Shown piece by piece: positions 8,444-16,956 of a stretch of DNA of 64,000 bases. Position 1 is the first letter of the stretch. Each line of letters opens with the position of its first letter. The position numbers and the translations under genes were made by a program. The stretch is from positions 1-64,000 of the forward strand of contig CAZRGZ010000004.1 in NCBI GenBank assembly GCA_964599775.1, read 5' to 3'. Below the pieces are notes generated by a model. It saw only the letters and a program-made list of their open reading frames with translations. It ran no database searches and had not been told where the DNA came from. Source of the DNA: CAZRGZ01 sp964599775 (GTDB taxonomy: Bacteria; Patescibacteriota; Saccharimonadia; Saccharimonadales; Saccharimonadaceae).

Positions 8444-8471
8444 TTCGACAGCGGTCAAACTGTGGTATACT
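8444..8471 (+). promoter_or_regulatory. tRNA-Gly promoter
   Basis: A -35-like TTCGAC at 8444-8449 and a -10 TATACT at 8466-8471, 16 nt apart, lie 11 nt before the tRNA 5' end. Confidence 0.5.
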
Positions 8472-8481
8472 GTAGATATCT

Positions 8482-8556
8482 GCGGGTGTCGTATAATGGC
8501 TAATATACCTGCCTTCCAAGCAAGTGATGCGAGTTCGATTCTCGCCACCCGCACCA
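8482..8556 (+). tRNA. tRNA-Gly (UCC)
   Basis: Acceptor GCGGGTG with CACCCGC, anticodon loop CTTCCAA, T-arm GCGAGTTCGATTCTCGC, discriminator A and encoded CCA. The anticodon TCC reads GGA/GGG. Confidence 0.95.
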
Positions 8557-8621
8557 ATGTATTAATATCATTTTAATGGTATTAATACATTGGTATGTAT
8601 GACGAGACCTGAACTCGCATC
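8526..8621. repeat. 41-bp imperfect palindrome over the tRNA-Gly 3' half and terminator
   Basis: The tRNA 3' half plus terminator arm (8526-8566) is mirrored by 8581-8621 with no gaps. By my count 33 of 41 positions match: gatgcgagttc, ctcg and the 14 nt accaatgtattaat are identical. The inner 14 bp form the terminator; the outer part is an inverted, decayed copy of the T-arm and acceptor. Confidence 0.8.
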
Positions 8622-8640
8622 AGCGAACAAAGTGAGCGCT

Positions 8641-9009
8641 CTATCCTTTCATATCCAGATCTGGTAATTGCTTCACCTTGTGGTAATTGAGCGTCGCTGC
8701 GATACATTGCTTCAGTTTTGCATCCGGAACCTTATCGTTCATGTCAAACACAATGGCACGATCTTTCTCGTATTTAAATAAGTCGTCAAACACCTTCTTA
8801 AACGTCGGCACAAGCTTACTAGTGCACTTGAAATATACTGCGTACTGCTCGGGCGCGCGCATTTTCCAGTCCATTCGTAGCGTGCTGCCATGCTTCGTCA
8901 AGAAGCTCGGTTCACCCCATTTTAGAGTCTCCTCTAGCTCTGTGATACCTTCCATCTCACGAGCAGTTTCGTGAACGAGCTGTCGAAGATGCTTCATCTT
9001 CTTTTGCAC
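8641..9009 (-). CDS. DUF1801 (YdhG/YjbR-like) domain protein, start uncertain
   Basis: A 122-residue reading from GTG 9009. The order of motifs (LRQLVHETAREM, LKWGEPSFL, RMDWKMRAPEQYAVYFKC, FKYEKDRAIVF, then a C-terminal helix) fits the DUF1801 family of small YdhG/YjbR-like proteins of unknown function. The reading frame continues upstream of GTG 9009 with family-like sequence (DPAFTKHFKEYPSKVQKKM) as far as a TGA near 9094, with no ATG, GTG or TTG in it. The true start is therefore either a rare codon such as ATA or lost to a frameshift. No ribosome binding site precedes the GTG. Confidence 0.7.
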   Translation of the reverse strand: MQKKMKHLRQLVHETAREMEGITELEETLKWGEPSFLTKHGSTLRMDWKMRAPEQYAVYFKCTSKLVPTFKKVFDDLFKYEKDRAIVFDMNDKVPDAKLKQCIAATLNYHKVKQLPDLDMKG

Positions 9010-9135
9010 TTTAGATGGGTATTCTTTGAAGTGCTTCGTGAATGCCGGATCCGTTTTTATTTTTAGCCCTTTTATATAATAAGTATACTGTCATATGCGC
9101 TGTGATGTAAATGTTTGCGAGCGCAAGGTGCAAGC

Positions 9136-10953
9136 CTAACGATGAGTCAAGCGTTGGCGCACCATGAGTGCACTGACGAGCCCGATTACTAACATAAATA
9201 AACCAGTAAAAGCAGCCCATGGAATATTGTCGCCAGTATCGGCAAGTGTTCCACTGGGATTGCTTGGATCTAAGGGTTCGGACGGATAGGTAGGCATGAC
9301 TACATTGTTGCTAAATTCTGAGGTGTTGCCGTCGGCATCAGTTGCAGTGGCGCTCACGTACTGCCCATCTTGCACATTTACGTCAAAAGTAAAGTGGAAT
9401 GTGGAAATACCGCTCGCATCAGTGGTGATCTCGCCGCTGCCAATCCATGTTTGACCTTCACCATGGCCGGATGGGTCGATGGTTTCGTTGACGTAGAAGT
9501 CGAGCATAAAAGTTTGGCTGGCAGGCCCTTCATATGTGCCCTGCACAACTGCCGAGCCTGGCTCGAACCCGGTGATGGTGGGGTAATTTAGTAAATTATT
9601 TGGTCCGCTGCGTACTTCACCGGCTGGGGCGTTTGGCGTCACGCCGTCGCCAAAGAAGTCGCCGGTGGTAAGATCAATGCCGAGACCGCCGTTGTTGTAG
9701 ATAGCATTGCGGCGAATGGTCATGCCGAGTGGATCGGCGCCGGATCCGTTCGTCACCGAGACGCCAGCTGCGCCATTGTCTCTAATTTCGTTGCCCATAA
9801 TGACGTAGTCGTTCGTGCCGGCGTTGCAGTTACTTGGAGAGGTGATGCTGATGCCCGACTCTGCATAGTTGGCTATCAGGTTGCCTTCGCCAGGATCCAA
9901 GCTACCTATTTGTACACCTGTGGCGCATGCGGTATTTATGCCCGTGTTGGTGCCGCCAAGCGGGGAGCCATCAGGCGTAACGCCAATTTGGTTGCCAACA
10001 ATCAGTGTATCGTGGGATGTCTCTTGTGTTGCTGCACTATACGAGGAGACGTTAATACCGCGGCCATAGTTGGCGACAAGGTTATCCCTCACAGTGGTGC
10101 CGGAGGCATTAATATCGACGAAAACGCCGCTTGAGGTGGCGCCTGCAGCACCAATACTATCGACATTGTCGTTATTTGTGCCAATGATATTAGATTCGAC
10201 CACGGCGTCGGTGGTGTTGCGAACAAATACTGCTCGGTAATAGGAGCCGACTATATTGTTGCGGATTATCGCATTGCTTGCGCCAGAAATTTCGAGTCCT
10301 CGGCTCGCACCGCTGTCGCCAAGCCCGGTAGTTCCGGCATTATCGGTGCCGACGATGTTGTATTCGTATAAGACGTTAGGCGTATTGGTGGCCACAACTG
10401 CGTGAGTGCGATTGCTCGAACAAGGGATAGGAATCCCTGGAGGTGGGCAGATGTATTGGCTAATGCGGTTGATGGCGATGCCACGAATGGTGACGTCGGA
10501 GGTGTTGTTGATCCGAAGCCCTGCATCAGTTGAGGAGAGGCCTTTTGGCTCGGCTATGCTTCCCGTATAGTCACCACGAATCTCGATCATAGAGGTGAGC
10601 GAATTGATAGCGCAGTCGCTACCTGCCTGGCTACAGCCGTCGATTGTCATGGGGGTTACGATGTGCGGTAGCCCACCAATTTCATCTGGATCGCTCGGGT
10701 TGACCCCTTCACGAATGTAGTTGATGCTGTGCGGGCCGGCACCTGGAATGTTAAATTCGATGGTGTCGTGATCTGGCGTAGCGTTAGCATCGACGATTGC
10801 TTGGTAAAGCGACCCAGCGCCGTCTGCATTCGTATTAGTGACGGTAAAAGTTGCCGCGCTTGCAGTGTTTGCACCGAGTAGGGTAATAATGGCTGCCGCG
10901 GTAACACCCGCAAAAATGACCAGTGGCCGGGGTATGTTTATAGTTATCCTCAC
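9136..10953 (-). CDS. wall-anchored right-handed beta-helix surface protein
   Basis: A 605-residue protein. Residues 1-33 form a signal peptide ending ANTASAA. A CSLREA-like opening (FTVTNTNADGAGSLYQAIVDAN) leads into a parallel beta-helix with repeated N and G turns (about 60-440, e.g. NTSDVTIRGIAI, NAIIRNNIVG). An Ig-like or Big domain follows (about 450-550, ATDADGNTSEFSNN). The C-terminus has the sorting signal LADTG, a hydrophobic helix and a basic tail RQRLTHR. LAxTG is the motif of class E sortases of Actinobacteria. The GTG start has AGGAG about 9 nt upstream. It probably binds glycans or host surface (inference). A degenerate sortase lies 1.1 kb away. Confidence 0.85.
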   Translation of the reverse strand: MRITINIPRPLVIFAGVTAAAIITLLGANTASAATFTVTNTNADGAGSLYQAIVDANATPDHDTIEFNIPGAGPHSINYIREGVNPSDPDEIGGLPHIVTPMTIDGCSQAGSDCAINSLTSMIEIRGDYTGSIAEPKGLSSTDAGLRINNTSDVTIRGIAINRISQYICPPPGIPIPCSSNRTHAVVATNTPNVLYEYNIVGTDNAGTTGLGDSGASRGLEISGASNAIIRNNIVGSYYRAVFVRNTTDAVVESNIIGTNNDNVDSIGAAGATSSGVFVDINASGTTVRDNLVANYGRGINVSSYSAATQETSHDTLIVGNQIGVTPDGSPLGGTNTGINTACATGVQIGSLDPGEGNLIANYAESGISITSPSNCNAGTNDYVIMGNEIRDNGAAGVSVTNGSGADPLGMTIRRNAIYNNGGLGIDLTTGDFFGDGVTPNAPAGEVRSGPNNLLNYPTITGFEPGSAVVQGTYEGPASQTFMLDFYVNETIDPSGHGEGQTWIGSGEITTDASGISTFHFTFDVNVQDGQYVSATATDADGNTSEFSNNVVMPTYPSEPLDPSNPSGTLADTGDNIPWAAFTGLFMLVIGLVSALMVRQRLTHR

Positions 10954-11026
10954 ATCCTCTCCTTTTTGTTTGTTAGCTCGTATACCCCCATTTTAGCCAA
11001 AGCGCTTATGGCTGTATTGTAAAAAA

Positions 11027-11932
11027 TTACCCTTTGGTGGAGAGGTCGGTGTGCACCCATTCATCAGCTGGTTTATTAACACGCATAACAGTCGAGAACC
11101 ATTCTGTCGGTGTGAGACCGGTGAAGCTTTTAAAAAGTTTTATAAAGTGGCTTTGGTCGTAAAGGCCGAGTTCGGCGGCGACCTCTCGCCAGTTCACTGG
11201 TGGTGATGATTGGTTGATGAAATCGATAAGCCGCGAAATGACATACACGTGCGATAAACTTTTGGGCGTGAGGCCGGTGTATTTTGTGGCTAAAGTATGC
11301 AGCCCTCGTTTAGTGACGCCCACTTGTGCCGCTACTTCATCCAAGCTTATGCTGGTATCCTTGGCAAGTATATTGCACATGGTCCTGAGGTGGGTGAGGT
11401 CGGGCTCTGGAAGTGGCGTAATTGTATGGTTAAGGTAGGCCTCGAGAATAGCGAGACGGTCCGCGGGCAGCGCCTGCATGAGGCTTGTCCGCAGTTGAGC
11501 GACATGCGGGAATATCCCACTAGCGTTAATGATCCGGTTTGTGAAAGGCGTTGTGTGCGTAAAAGCGGGTAGGGCAAAGGGCTCGAAATAGACGCCGATA
11601 GAGGTGTTGTTATGTAGCCGCCCAAAACGCACCGGCTTAGTGTGTAGGTGATAAATTTTATTAAAGGCTGATGTTTTTGCGATGGTATGCCCTTTGCGGT
11701 CAAGATAGTACGCGGCGACGGGCGTGTCGGTGAGATTGATGATTAAATGACAGTTGGGGTGCGGAAGAATAACTCTTCCTTCGTCGGCAGATAAGCCTTC
11801 GCAATGAAAAAGCCGCTCCACATAGCCATATAGCTTCGATGTATTGTTTATCTGCTTTCGCTGTTCCCTCATTTCGTTAATAGTGTACCTGAAAGCGTCG
11901 CTATTGGCTAATCGCGCACTCTCTTGTACCAT
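11027..11932 (-). CDS. AraC-family transcriptional regulator
   Basis: About 301 residues, with an N-terminal ligand or dimerisation domain (roughly 20-190) and a C-terminal AraC domain with two HTH motifs: SLDEVAAQVGVTKRGLHTLATKYTGLTPK, and then WREVAAELGLYDQSHFIKLFKSFTGLTPTEW. The start ATG 11932 is preferred to ATG 11959 because TATACT lies 6 nt before it, the leaderless pattern common here. It is divergent from the sortase-like gene and follows the beta-helix surface protein, so it could control either. AraC regulators are uncommon in small CPR genomes. Confidence 0.85.
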   Translation of the reverse strand: MVQESARLANSDAFRYTINEMREQRKQINNTSKLYGYVERLFHCEGLSADEGRVILPHPNCHLIINLTDTPVAAYYLDRKGHTIAKTSAFNKIYHLHTKPVRFGRLHNNTSIGVYFEPFALPAFTHTTPFTNRIINASGIFPHVAQLRTSLMQALPADRLAILEAYLNHTITPLPEPDLTHLRTMCNILAKDTSISLDEVAAQVGVTKRGLHTLATKYTGLTPKSLSHVYVISRLIDFINQSSPPVNWREVAAELGLYDQSHFIKLFKSFTGLTPTEWFSTVMRVNKPADEWVHTDLSTKG

Positions 11933-12023
11933 TGTTTCAGTATAATAATTGCCTAGCATGAAACCATAAGCAAAATATGCTACACTAAAGTAAACAAGTG
12001 TCTACTGCGAGGATACGAAAGTA

Positions 12024-12665
12024 ATGAGATACCACTACCAAATTGGCGCGACCAAAGACAAGAAGGGGATTGGCAAAGGTAAAATTGCCTTTTTTGTGTT
12101 GATTGTGCTGCCAATACTGGGCTACGTTGGCTTTTTAATGGCTTTGCCTAGTGTGGGTGGTTGGCCGCTCCGTGGGGGCGAGGAAGTGGTGAACACGGTA
12201 CGTTCGGTAGAGCCAGGCGCGAACGGCAACAAACTATACATTCCACAAGTAAATGTTGCGCTTGATCTTGATTCGCGCGATGTACAACGTGAAGGTGAGT
12301 TTGGTGCGGGCAAATCAGCCAGTATAAGCGCTGTCAAGTTCGCATTTGGGGTCACGCCAAACCATATTCTAGAGGCCTCGCCATTCTACCGCTTGGCAGA
12401 GTTAGGTGTGGGGGATGAATTTTACGTCGATTACGATGGCACGCGCTACGCCTACAGGGTCAGCGATGAAGTGACGGCGGAATCGCGGCTCGTGCTTTCA
12501 ACGAAAGATGAAAGCGTGGCGGTGAATGCTGAGCCAATTGGCATTGTCGCCTGGAACGGTGGGCAGCCACGTATAGAAGCGCAAACACCGGAGGTAGAAC
12601 CAGCCGCCGAGGAAGAGATTGACCCTTCTTCAGCGGCTGAGATGTTTGTGAATGATCAACTGTAA
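12024..12665 (+). CDS. sortase-fold membrane protein lacking the catalytic cysteine
   Basis: A 213-residue protein with a cytoplasmic basic N-terminus, one TM helix at about 22-44 and an extracellular domain. The stretch NKLYIPQVNVALDL and, later, PFYRLAELGVGDEFYVDYDGTRYAYRV match the beta-strand pattern of sortases (FxxLxxLxxGDxIxVxxxGxxYxYxV). Active sortases carry TLxTC plus an Arg, but here the equivalent region reads LVLSTKDESVAV and the whole protein has no cysteine, so it cannot act as a classical transpeptidase. It ends in an acidic Glu/Pro tail. A ribosome binding site (GCGAGGA) is present about 11 nt upstream. It is likely a pseudoenzyme, scaffold or regulator. Confidence 0.75.
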   Translation: MRYHYQIGATKDKKGIGKGKIAFFVLIVLPILGYVGFLMALPSVGGWPLRGGEEVVNTVRSVEPGANGNKLYIPQVNVALDLDSRDVQREGEFGAGKSASISAVKFAFGVTPNHILEASPFYRLAELGVGDEFYVDYDGTRYAYRVSDEVTAESRLVLSTKDESVAVNAEPIGIVAWNGGQPRIEAQTPEVEPAAEEEIDPSSAAEMFVNDQL

Positions 12666-12692
12666 GAACGTATTTTTCGCTCCATCTAGCTC

Positions 12693-12816
12693 ACCCGCCT
12701 TTTGATTCATAATCACAGACTGTTACACGCCAGGTACATTCTCGGGCCATCCGGCTCCGGGAATTAACTTGGGTTGCACATGCATTTAGTCTGTTCTTAT
12801 GAATCAAAAGGCGGGT
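12693..12816. ncRNA. large structured hairpin element, copy 2
   Basis: A perfect 20-bp outer stem (12693-12712 with 12797-12816, containing CCCGCCTTTTGATTC) encloses about 84 nt whose core GTTACACGCCAGG, CTCGGGCC, GGGAATT, TTGGGTTGCAC aligns with copy 1 at 3530-3656. The outer stems of the two copies are unrelated in sequence, while the core is similar. Confidence 0.6.
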
Positions 12817-12840
12817 TCTGAATCGCCATCGATGATTATA

Positions 12841-12938
12841 CCTCCTTTAAGCGTCGTGCAGCCCAGGATTTTCCGGCCTTTACTGTGTAATGGTCCGAAA
12901 AATCCTGGAGCGTGGGCGGTCTGTTTGGCGAAGGGAGG
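12841..12938. ncRNA. structured element, copy 3, inverted relative to copies 1 and 2
   Basis: Outer pairing CCTCCTTT (12841-12848) with GAAGGGAGG (12930-12938), and a perfect 10-bp inner stem ccaggatttt (12863-12872) with 12899-12908. Read on the minus strand the core contains CCAGGATTTTTCGGACC, GGAAAATCC and TGGGCTGCAC, matching copies 1 and 2. It lies between the convergent sortase-like and murA genes. Confidence 0.5.
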
Positions 12939-12961
12939 GTGAAGGCGAACAAAGTGGGCTA

Positions 12962-14494
12962 TCAAATCTCCCGGAAAGTCTCGATTTCTGCCCCAATAGT
13001 GTTTAAACGCTCGGCTAGGTCTTCGTACCCCCGGGTAATGGAATAAATATTACGCAACACCGAGGTGCCAGGGGCGGCGAGCATCCCAAGTAGTATGACA
13101 ACCGCAGGCCGCAGCGCCGGCGGGCAAATAACTTCGGCCGACTTCCAGCGAGTGGGGCCTTCTATATAAATACGGTGCGGGTCCACCATTTGCACGTTGG
13201 CATTGAGCTTCGTAAGTTCGGTAAAGTAAATAGCGCGGTTTTCGTATACCCAGTCATGAATCATGGTGCGGCCTTCGGCCACAGCGGCGATGTTGGCAAA
13301 GAATGGCAAATTATCAATATTCAAACCAGGGAAAGGCATGGGGTGGATTTTGTCTTTTGGCGCCCGTAGTTCAGATGGTTTCACCGTAATATCTACCAAC
13401 CGAGTTTGCTGATTACGCGCCTTGTATTCATCGCTGCGCTCATACTGTAGCCCCATGTCATCGAGCATTTGTAGCTCAATTTCCATAAATTCAATCGGCA
13501 CACGCTGCACGGTAATTTCGGAGTGCGTCACGATGCCAGCGGTAATTAAGCTCATTGCCTCGATCGGGTCTTCGCTAGGGTAGTATTCTACATTAGTATT
13601 AATATTTTTCACACCGGTGATCTTTAGTGTGGTGGTACCAATACCTTCAATTTTTACCCCGAGTTTTTGCAGGAAGAAACAGAGGTCCTGCACCATGTAG
13701 TTAGGGCTGGCGTTGCGGATGATGGTGGTTTCTTCGAATTTGGCGGCGGCCATGAGCAAGTTTTCGGTCACAGTGTCGCCGCGTTCGGTGAGGATGATTG
13801 CCTTTTGGGCCGGGTGCCGCTGCACGGTTGATTCATAGAACCCCACATTGCACATGGCATCTACCTCAAGCCCAAAGTGTTTTAGGCCATCGAGGTGCGG
13901 CTCCACCGTGCGCTTGCCAAGGTTACAACCACCGGCGTAGGGTAGGCTAAATTCGTCAAATAAATGCAGCAGCGGGCCAAGGAACATTATCACCGTACGG
14001 GTTTTGCGGGCGGCTTCTAGGTCCATGTCTTGCAGCCGTAATTTGGCTGGCGGGGTGATTTCAAGGTCGTTTTGCTCGTTCAGCCAGCGAGTTTTTACCC
14101 CAATGCTGTTTAATACTTCAATAATACGGTTTACTTCTTCAATACGCGCCACGCGGCGAAGCGTAGTGGTGCCTTTGTTCAGCAGCGACGCACAAAGCAA
14201 GGCCACGGCAGCATTCTTGCTCGTCTTGACCTCAATGCTACCAGATAGCTTCTTACCCCCGTGCACACGGAGGTTTAGGGTGCCCGGTTTTTTCAGGCTC
14301 ACAATCTCGCTATTTAGCACATCGCTAATACGCGCCAGCATTTCCATGCTCAGGTTCTGCCCACCATTTTCTATGCGGTTAATGGCACTTTGGCTGGTGC
14401 CCAGCGCTTTCGCCATCTCTGTTTGAGTCATGCCGCGCTCTTGGCGGTTCTTTTGAATTAACTTACCAATCTTTTCCTTGTACGTTGTTTCCAT
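12962..14494 (-). CDS. murA: UDP-GlcNAc 1-carboxyvinyltransferase with N-terminal HTH domain
   Basis: About 510 residues. Residues 1-65 form an XRE-type helix-turn-helix (MTQTEMAKALGTSQSAINRIENG). The rest is the EPSP-synthase-fold MurA domain, the first committed step of peptidoglycan synthesis (PEP transfer to UDP-GlcNAc). Recognisable MurA features include LSGSIEVKTSKNAAVALLCASLL near the domain start and LPYAGGCNLGKRTVEPHLDGL. The usual catalytic-loop Cys is not clearly placed, although CNLGKR contains a Cys. Fusion of a DNA-binding domain to MurA is odd and suggests autoregulation or a moonlighting regulator. TATAAT lies 6 nt before the ATG (leaderless). It is convergent with the sortase-like gene. 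Confidence 0.88.
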   Translation of the reverse strand: METTYKEKIGKLIQKNRQERGMTQTEMAKALGTSQSAINRIENGGQNLSMEMLARISDVLNSEIVSLKKPGTLNLRVHGGKKLSGSIEVKTSKNAAVALLCASLLNKGTTTLRRVARIEEVNRIIEVLNSIGVKTRWLNEQNDLEITPPAKLRLQDMDLEAARKTRTVIMFLGPLLHLFDEFSLPYAGGCNLGKRTVEPHLDGLKHFGLEVDAMCNVGFYESTVQRHPAQKAIILTERGDTVTENLLMAAAKFEETTIIRNASPNYMVQDLCFFLQKLGVKIEGIGTTTLKITGVKNINTNVEYYPSEDPIEAMSLITAGIVTHSEITVQRVPIEFMEIELQMLDDMGLQYERSDEYKARNQQTRLVDITVKPSELRAPKDKIHPMPFPGLNIDNLPFFANIAAVAEGRTMIHDWVYENRAIYFTELTKLNANVQMVDPHRIYIEGPTRWKSAEVICPPALRPAVVILLGMLAAPGTSVLRNIYSITRGYEDLAERLNTIGAEIETFREI

Positions 14495-14633
14495 GCCACT
14501 TATTATAGCATATGTGATATACACTGCAACCATTTTAGGCTTTGTTTTTCTCAGCTTTCGGGGTAAAATATAAGCATGATCTAGCTATTTATCGTTCACC
14601 ACTACACACCACTTATAACCATGGAGATTCCCG

Positions 14634-15911
14634 ATGAACGATACGACTATTGCAAAACTTATCCAGGCCGAAGAAGCACGCCAGCTGGCGGGCCTCGAGC
14701 TTATTCCATCTGAAAATTATGTCAGCCGCGATGTATTGACGGCGCTAGGCAGCGTACTAACCAATAAATATTCCGAAGGCTATCCCCAGCGGCGCTACTA
14801 CGGCGGGCAGGAAAACACCGACCAAATAGAGCAAATCGCTATAGACCGCGCCAAGGCGCTATTTGGTGCCGACCACGCCAACGTACAGCCACACTCTGGC
14901 GCGCAGGCCAATGAATCTGCCTACCATGCGTGGCTAGAGCCGGGCGACACCGTGCTGGCGATGGATTTGGGGCATGGTGGCCATCTCACACACGGACACC
15001 CCGTAACGGTGTTGGCGCGCCAGTACAACTTCATCCGCTACGGCATGAAAAATGTAGAAACGGGCGAGATAGACTACGACCAACTGCGTGAACTCGCCCT
15101 AAAACACAAGCCAAAAATCATCCTGGCGGGCTTTTCTGCCTACCCGCGCGAGCTCGACTACGCCAAATTTGCTGAAATAGGCAACGAAGTTGGCGCCGTG
15201 CTAATGGCCGACATGGCGCACATCGCCGGGCTCATTGTGGCCGGCGTAGCCAAAAACCCGTTCGACTACGGTTTCCACATCATTACCACCACCACGCACA
15301 AAACCCTGCGCGGCCCACGCGGTGGTATGATTTTAAGCCGCGGTGTAGTAGGTAACCCGCTGAAGAAGCCAGAAAAAACAGTAGAAAATTTGCCCACCCT
15401 TATAGACCGCACTGTTTTCCCCGGCGTGCAAGGCGGCCCGCACATGAACACCATCGCCGCCAAAGCCGTGGCATTTGGCGAAGCCGCCACACCAGAATTT
15501 AAAGCTTACGCCCAGCAGACGCTCAAAAATGCCAAAAAGCTTGCCGAAGAACTCACCACTCGTGGCTTCAAGCTCGTCACCGGTGGCACCGACAACCACC
15601 TTATACTCGCCGACGTCCACGCCAGCTTTGGCGTACACGGCGGGGAAGTAGAAGCCGCACTAGATAAAATAGGCCTCAACGCCAACAAAAACGCCACGCC
15701 TGATGACACCCTACCACCCTTCCGCCCCAGCGGCCTCCGCCTCGGCACCCCGGCCATAACCACACGCGGCCTCACGGAAAGCCACATGACGCAAATTGCC
15801 GAGTGGATGAAGCAGGCTATAGATGCCCGCAATGATGAAAGCAAGCTTACTCAGCTACAGCAAGAAGTGACAGAGCTTGCGAAGCAGTTCCCGCTGCCGA
15901 GCTCACGGTAA
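14634..15911 (+). CDS. glyA: serine hydroxymethyltransferase
   Basis: 425 residues, full length for the family. It interconverts serine and glycine with tetrahydrofolate using pyridoxal phosphate and supplies one-carbon units. The PLP lysine lies in the motif TTTTHKTLRGPRGG near residue 224. NVQPHSGAQAN, MDLGHGGHLTHG and MADMAHIAGLI are all intact. GGAG lies about 9 nt before the ATG at 14634. With folD at 43.8 kb it gives a minimal one-carbon folate route. Third positions are richer in C than in neighbouring genes. A strong terminator follows. Confidence 0.97.
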   Translation: MNDTTIAKLIQAEEARQLAGLELIPSENYVSRDVLTALGSVLTNKYSEGYPQRRYYGGQENTDQIEQIAIDRAKALFGADHANVQPHSGAQANESAYHAWLEPGDTVLAMDLGHGGHLTHGHPVTVLARQYNFIRYGMKNVETGEIDYDQLRELALKHKPKIILAGFSAYPRELDYAKFAEIGNEVGAVLMADMAHIAGLIVAGVAKNPFDYGFHIITTTTHKTLRGPRGGMILSRGVVGNPLKKPEKTVENLPTLIDRTVFPGVQGGPHMNTIAAKAVAFGEAATPEFKAYAQQTLKNAKKLAEELTTRGFKLVTGGTDNHLILADVHASFGVHGGEVEAALDKIGLNANKNATPDDTLPPFRPSGLRLGTPAITTRGLTESHMTQIAEWMKQAIDARNDESKLTQLQQEVTELAKQFPLPSSR

Positions 15912-15917
15912 ACAAAG

Positions 15918-15945
15918 AAAGCGCCGAATAGCAATCGGCGCTTTT
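15918..15945 (+). terminator. glyA rho-independent terminator
   Basis: aaagcgccga at 15918-15927 pairs with tcggcgcttt at 15935-15944, followed by T residues. Confidence 0.85.
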
Positions 15946-15962
15946 AATATCCTAGCCACTTC

Positions 15963-16837
15963 TTAACGATCTTCGTGACGCTCAATACGCTTTTCAAGAG
16001 CCTTTAGTTTATTCTGCAATTCGCGGTATTGTGGCTGTACCTTCAGCGGAGTGAAACTACGGGTGGATTGCATTTGCATAGATTGCAGTAGGTCGTGCTC
16101 TTCATCACCTGCGTTAGATGCTATAAAGTCTTGCAGGCGTATTGCACCCCAATCATCGTGGTCGTTGGCGCCGTTTTGGCCGGTGGAGTAATCTATGAGC
16201 TCGAATTGCTTGTCGTAGTTCATGGCGCTTGGGTAATCGTTACCATAGTTGGTGTCTATACCAGCAAATGAACATTCAGGCACATCGTGAGTGCTGCCAG
16301 TAAGACATAAGTTATGGCCCAGCTCGTGGATAACGGTACCCGTGATGGCTTTCTCGGCCTGACCGGGCAGTACGAAATTGTATTGTTCCTTCAGCGAGCC
16401 AAAGGCGACGAAAAAGTCATCGTCGCTCACGAGTGAAATGCCGGAGTTTCGAGGTGAAGTGCTGTCGTAACGGTAGCCAGAAAGCATGTAGTGATATATC
16501 TTGTACCTATCTTGGTTAAATTGCGCGCTTATGCCATCGCCGCCTTTTTTGTAGTCAAAGAAGTCAGCTTCGTTGGGGAAAATACCAAATTTCACTACTT
16601 CGTTATAGGGCACTTCGTTGCCGCCACCTAGCTGGCCGGTATCAAAGTGGGATGGAAGAGGCTTAATGAGCCATCAGAGTTTGCCTGTAGATGCTTTGGC
16701 TGTACGGCATACGGCATCTGTTCCGCCTGGACGGCAGCATGAGCTGTACCTGGTATTAAGAGGGCGGTCAGAATAGTTATGGTTAATACAATTATCCAGA
16801 AAAGTTTATTTAAGCTTAAGCTGTTTTGAGTTTGCAC
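15963..16837 (-). pseudogene. secreted metzincin-like metalloprotease, frameshifted
   Basis: Two adjacent minus-strand frames form one protein. Positions 16628-16837 encode a signal peptide (hydrophobic core about 12-34, ending AHAA) and reach a stop at 16628. Positions below about 16650 continue in another frame (HFDTGQLGGGNEVPYNEVV). The catalytic part has HELGHNLCLTGSTH, the zinc-binding HExxH, and PSAMNY as the Met-turn, typical of metzincins. The C-terminus is a charged helix (LQNKLKALEKRIERHEDR). A single-base change near 16650 would restore the frame, so this is either a recent mutation or a sequence error. No wall anchor is seen, so the product would be secreted. Confidence 0.75.
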
Positions 16838-16956
16838 TGCCGCTCGCTTTCTGCCGCGTGAAATTAGTTATGCTTATAATGTAATGTAGTTTGGGTGATT
16901 TTGCAAATAAAAGTAACCGGATTATCCGGTTACTTTTAGATATGTATTTTTAGTGG

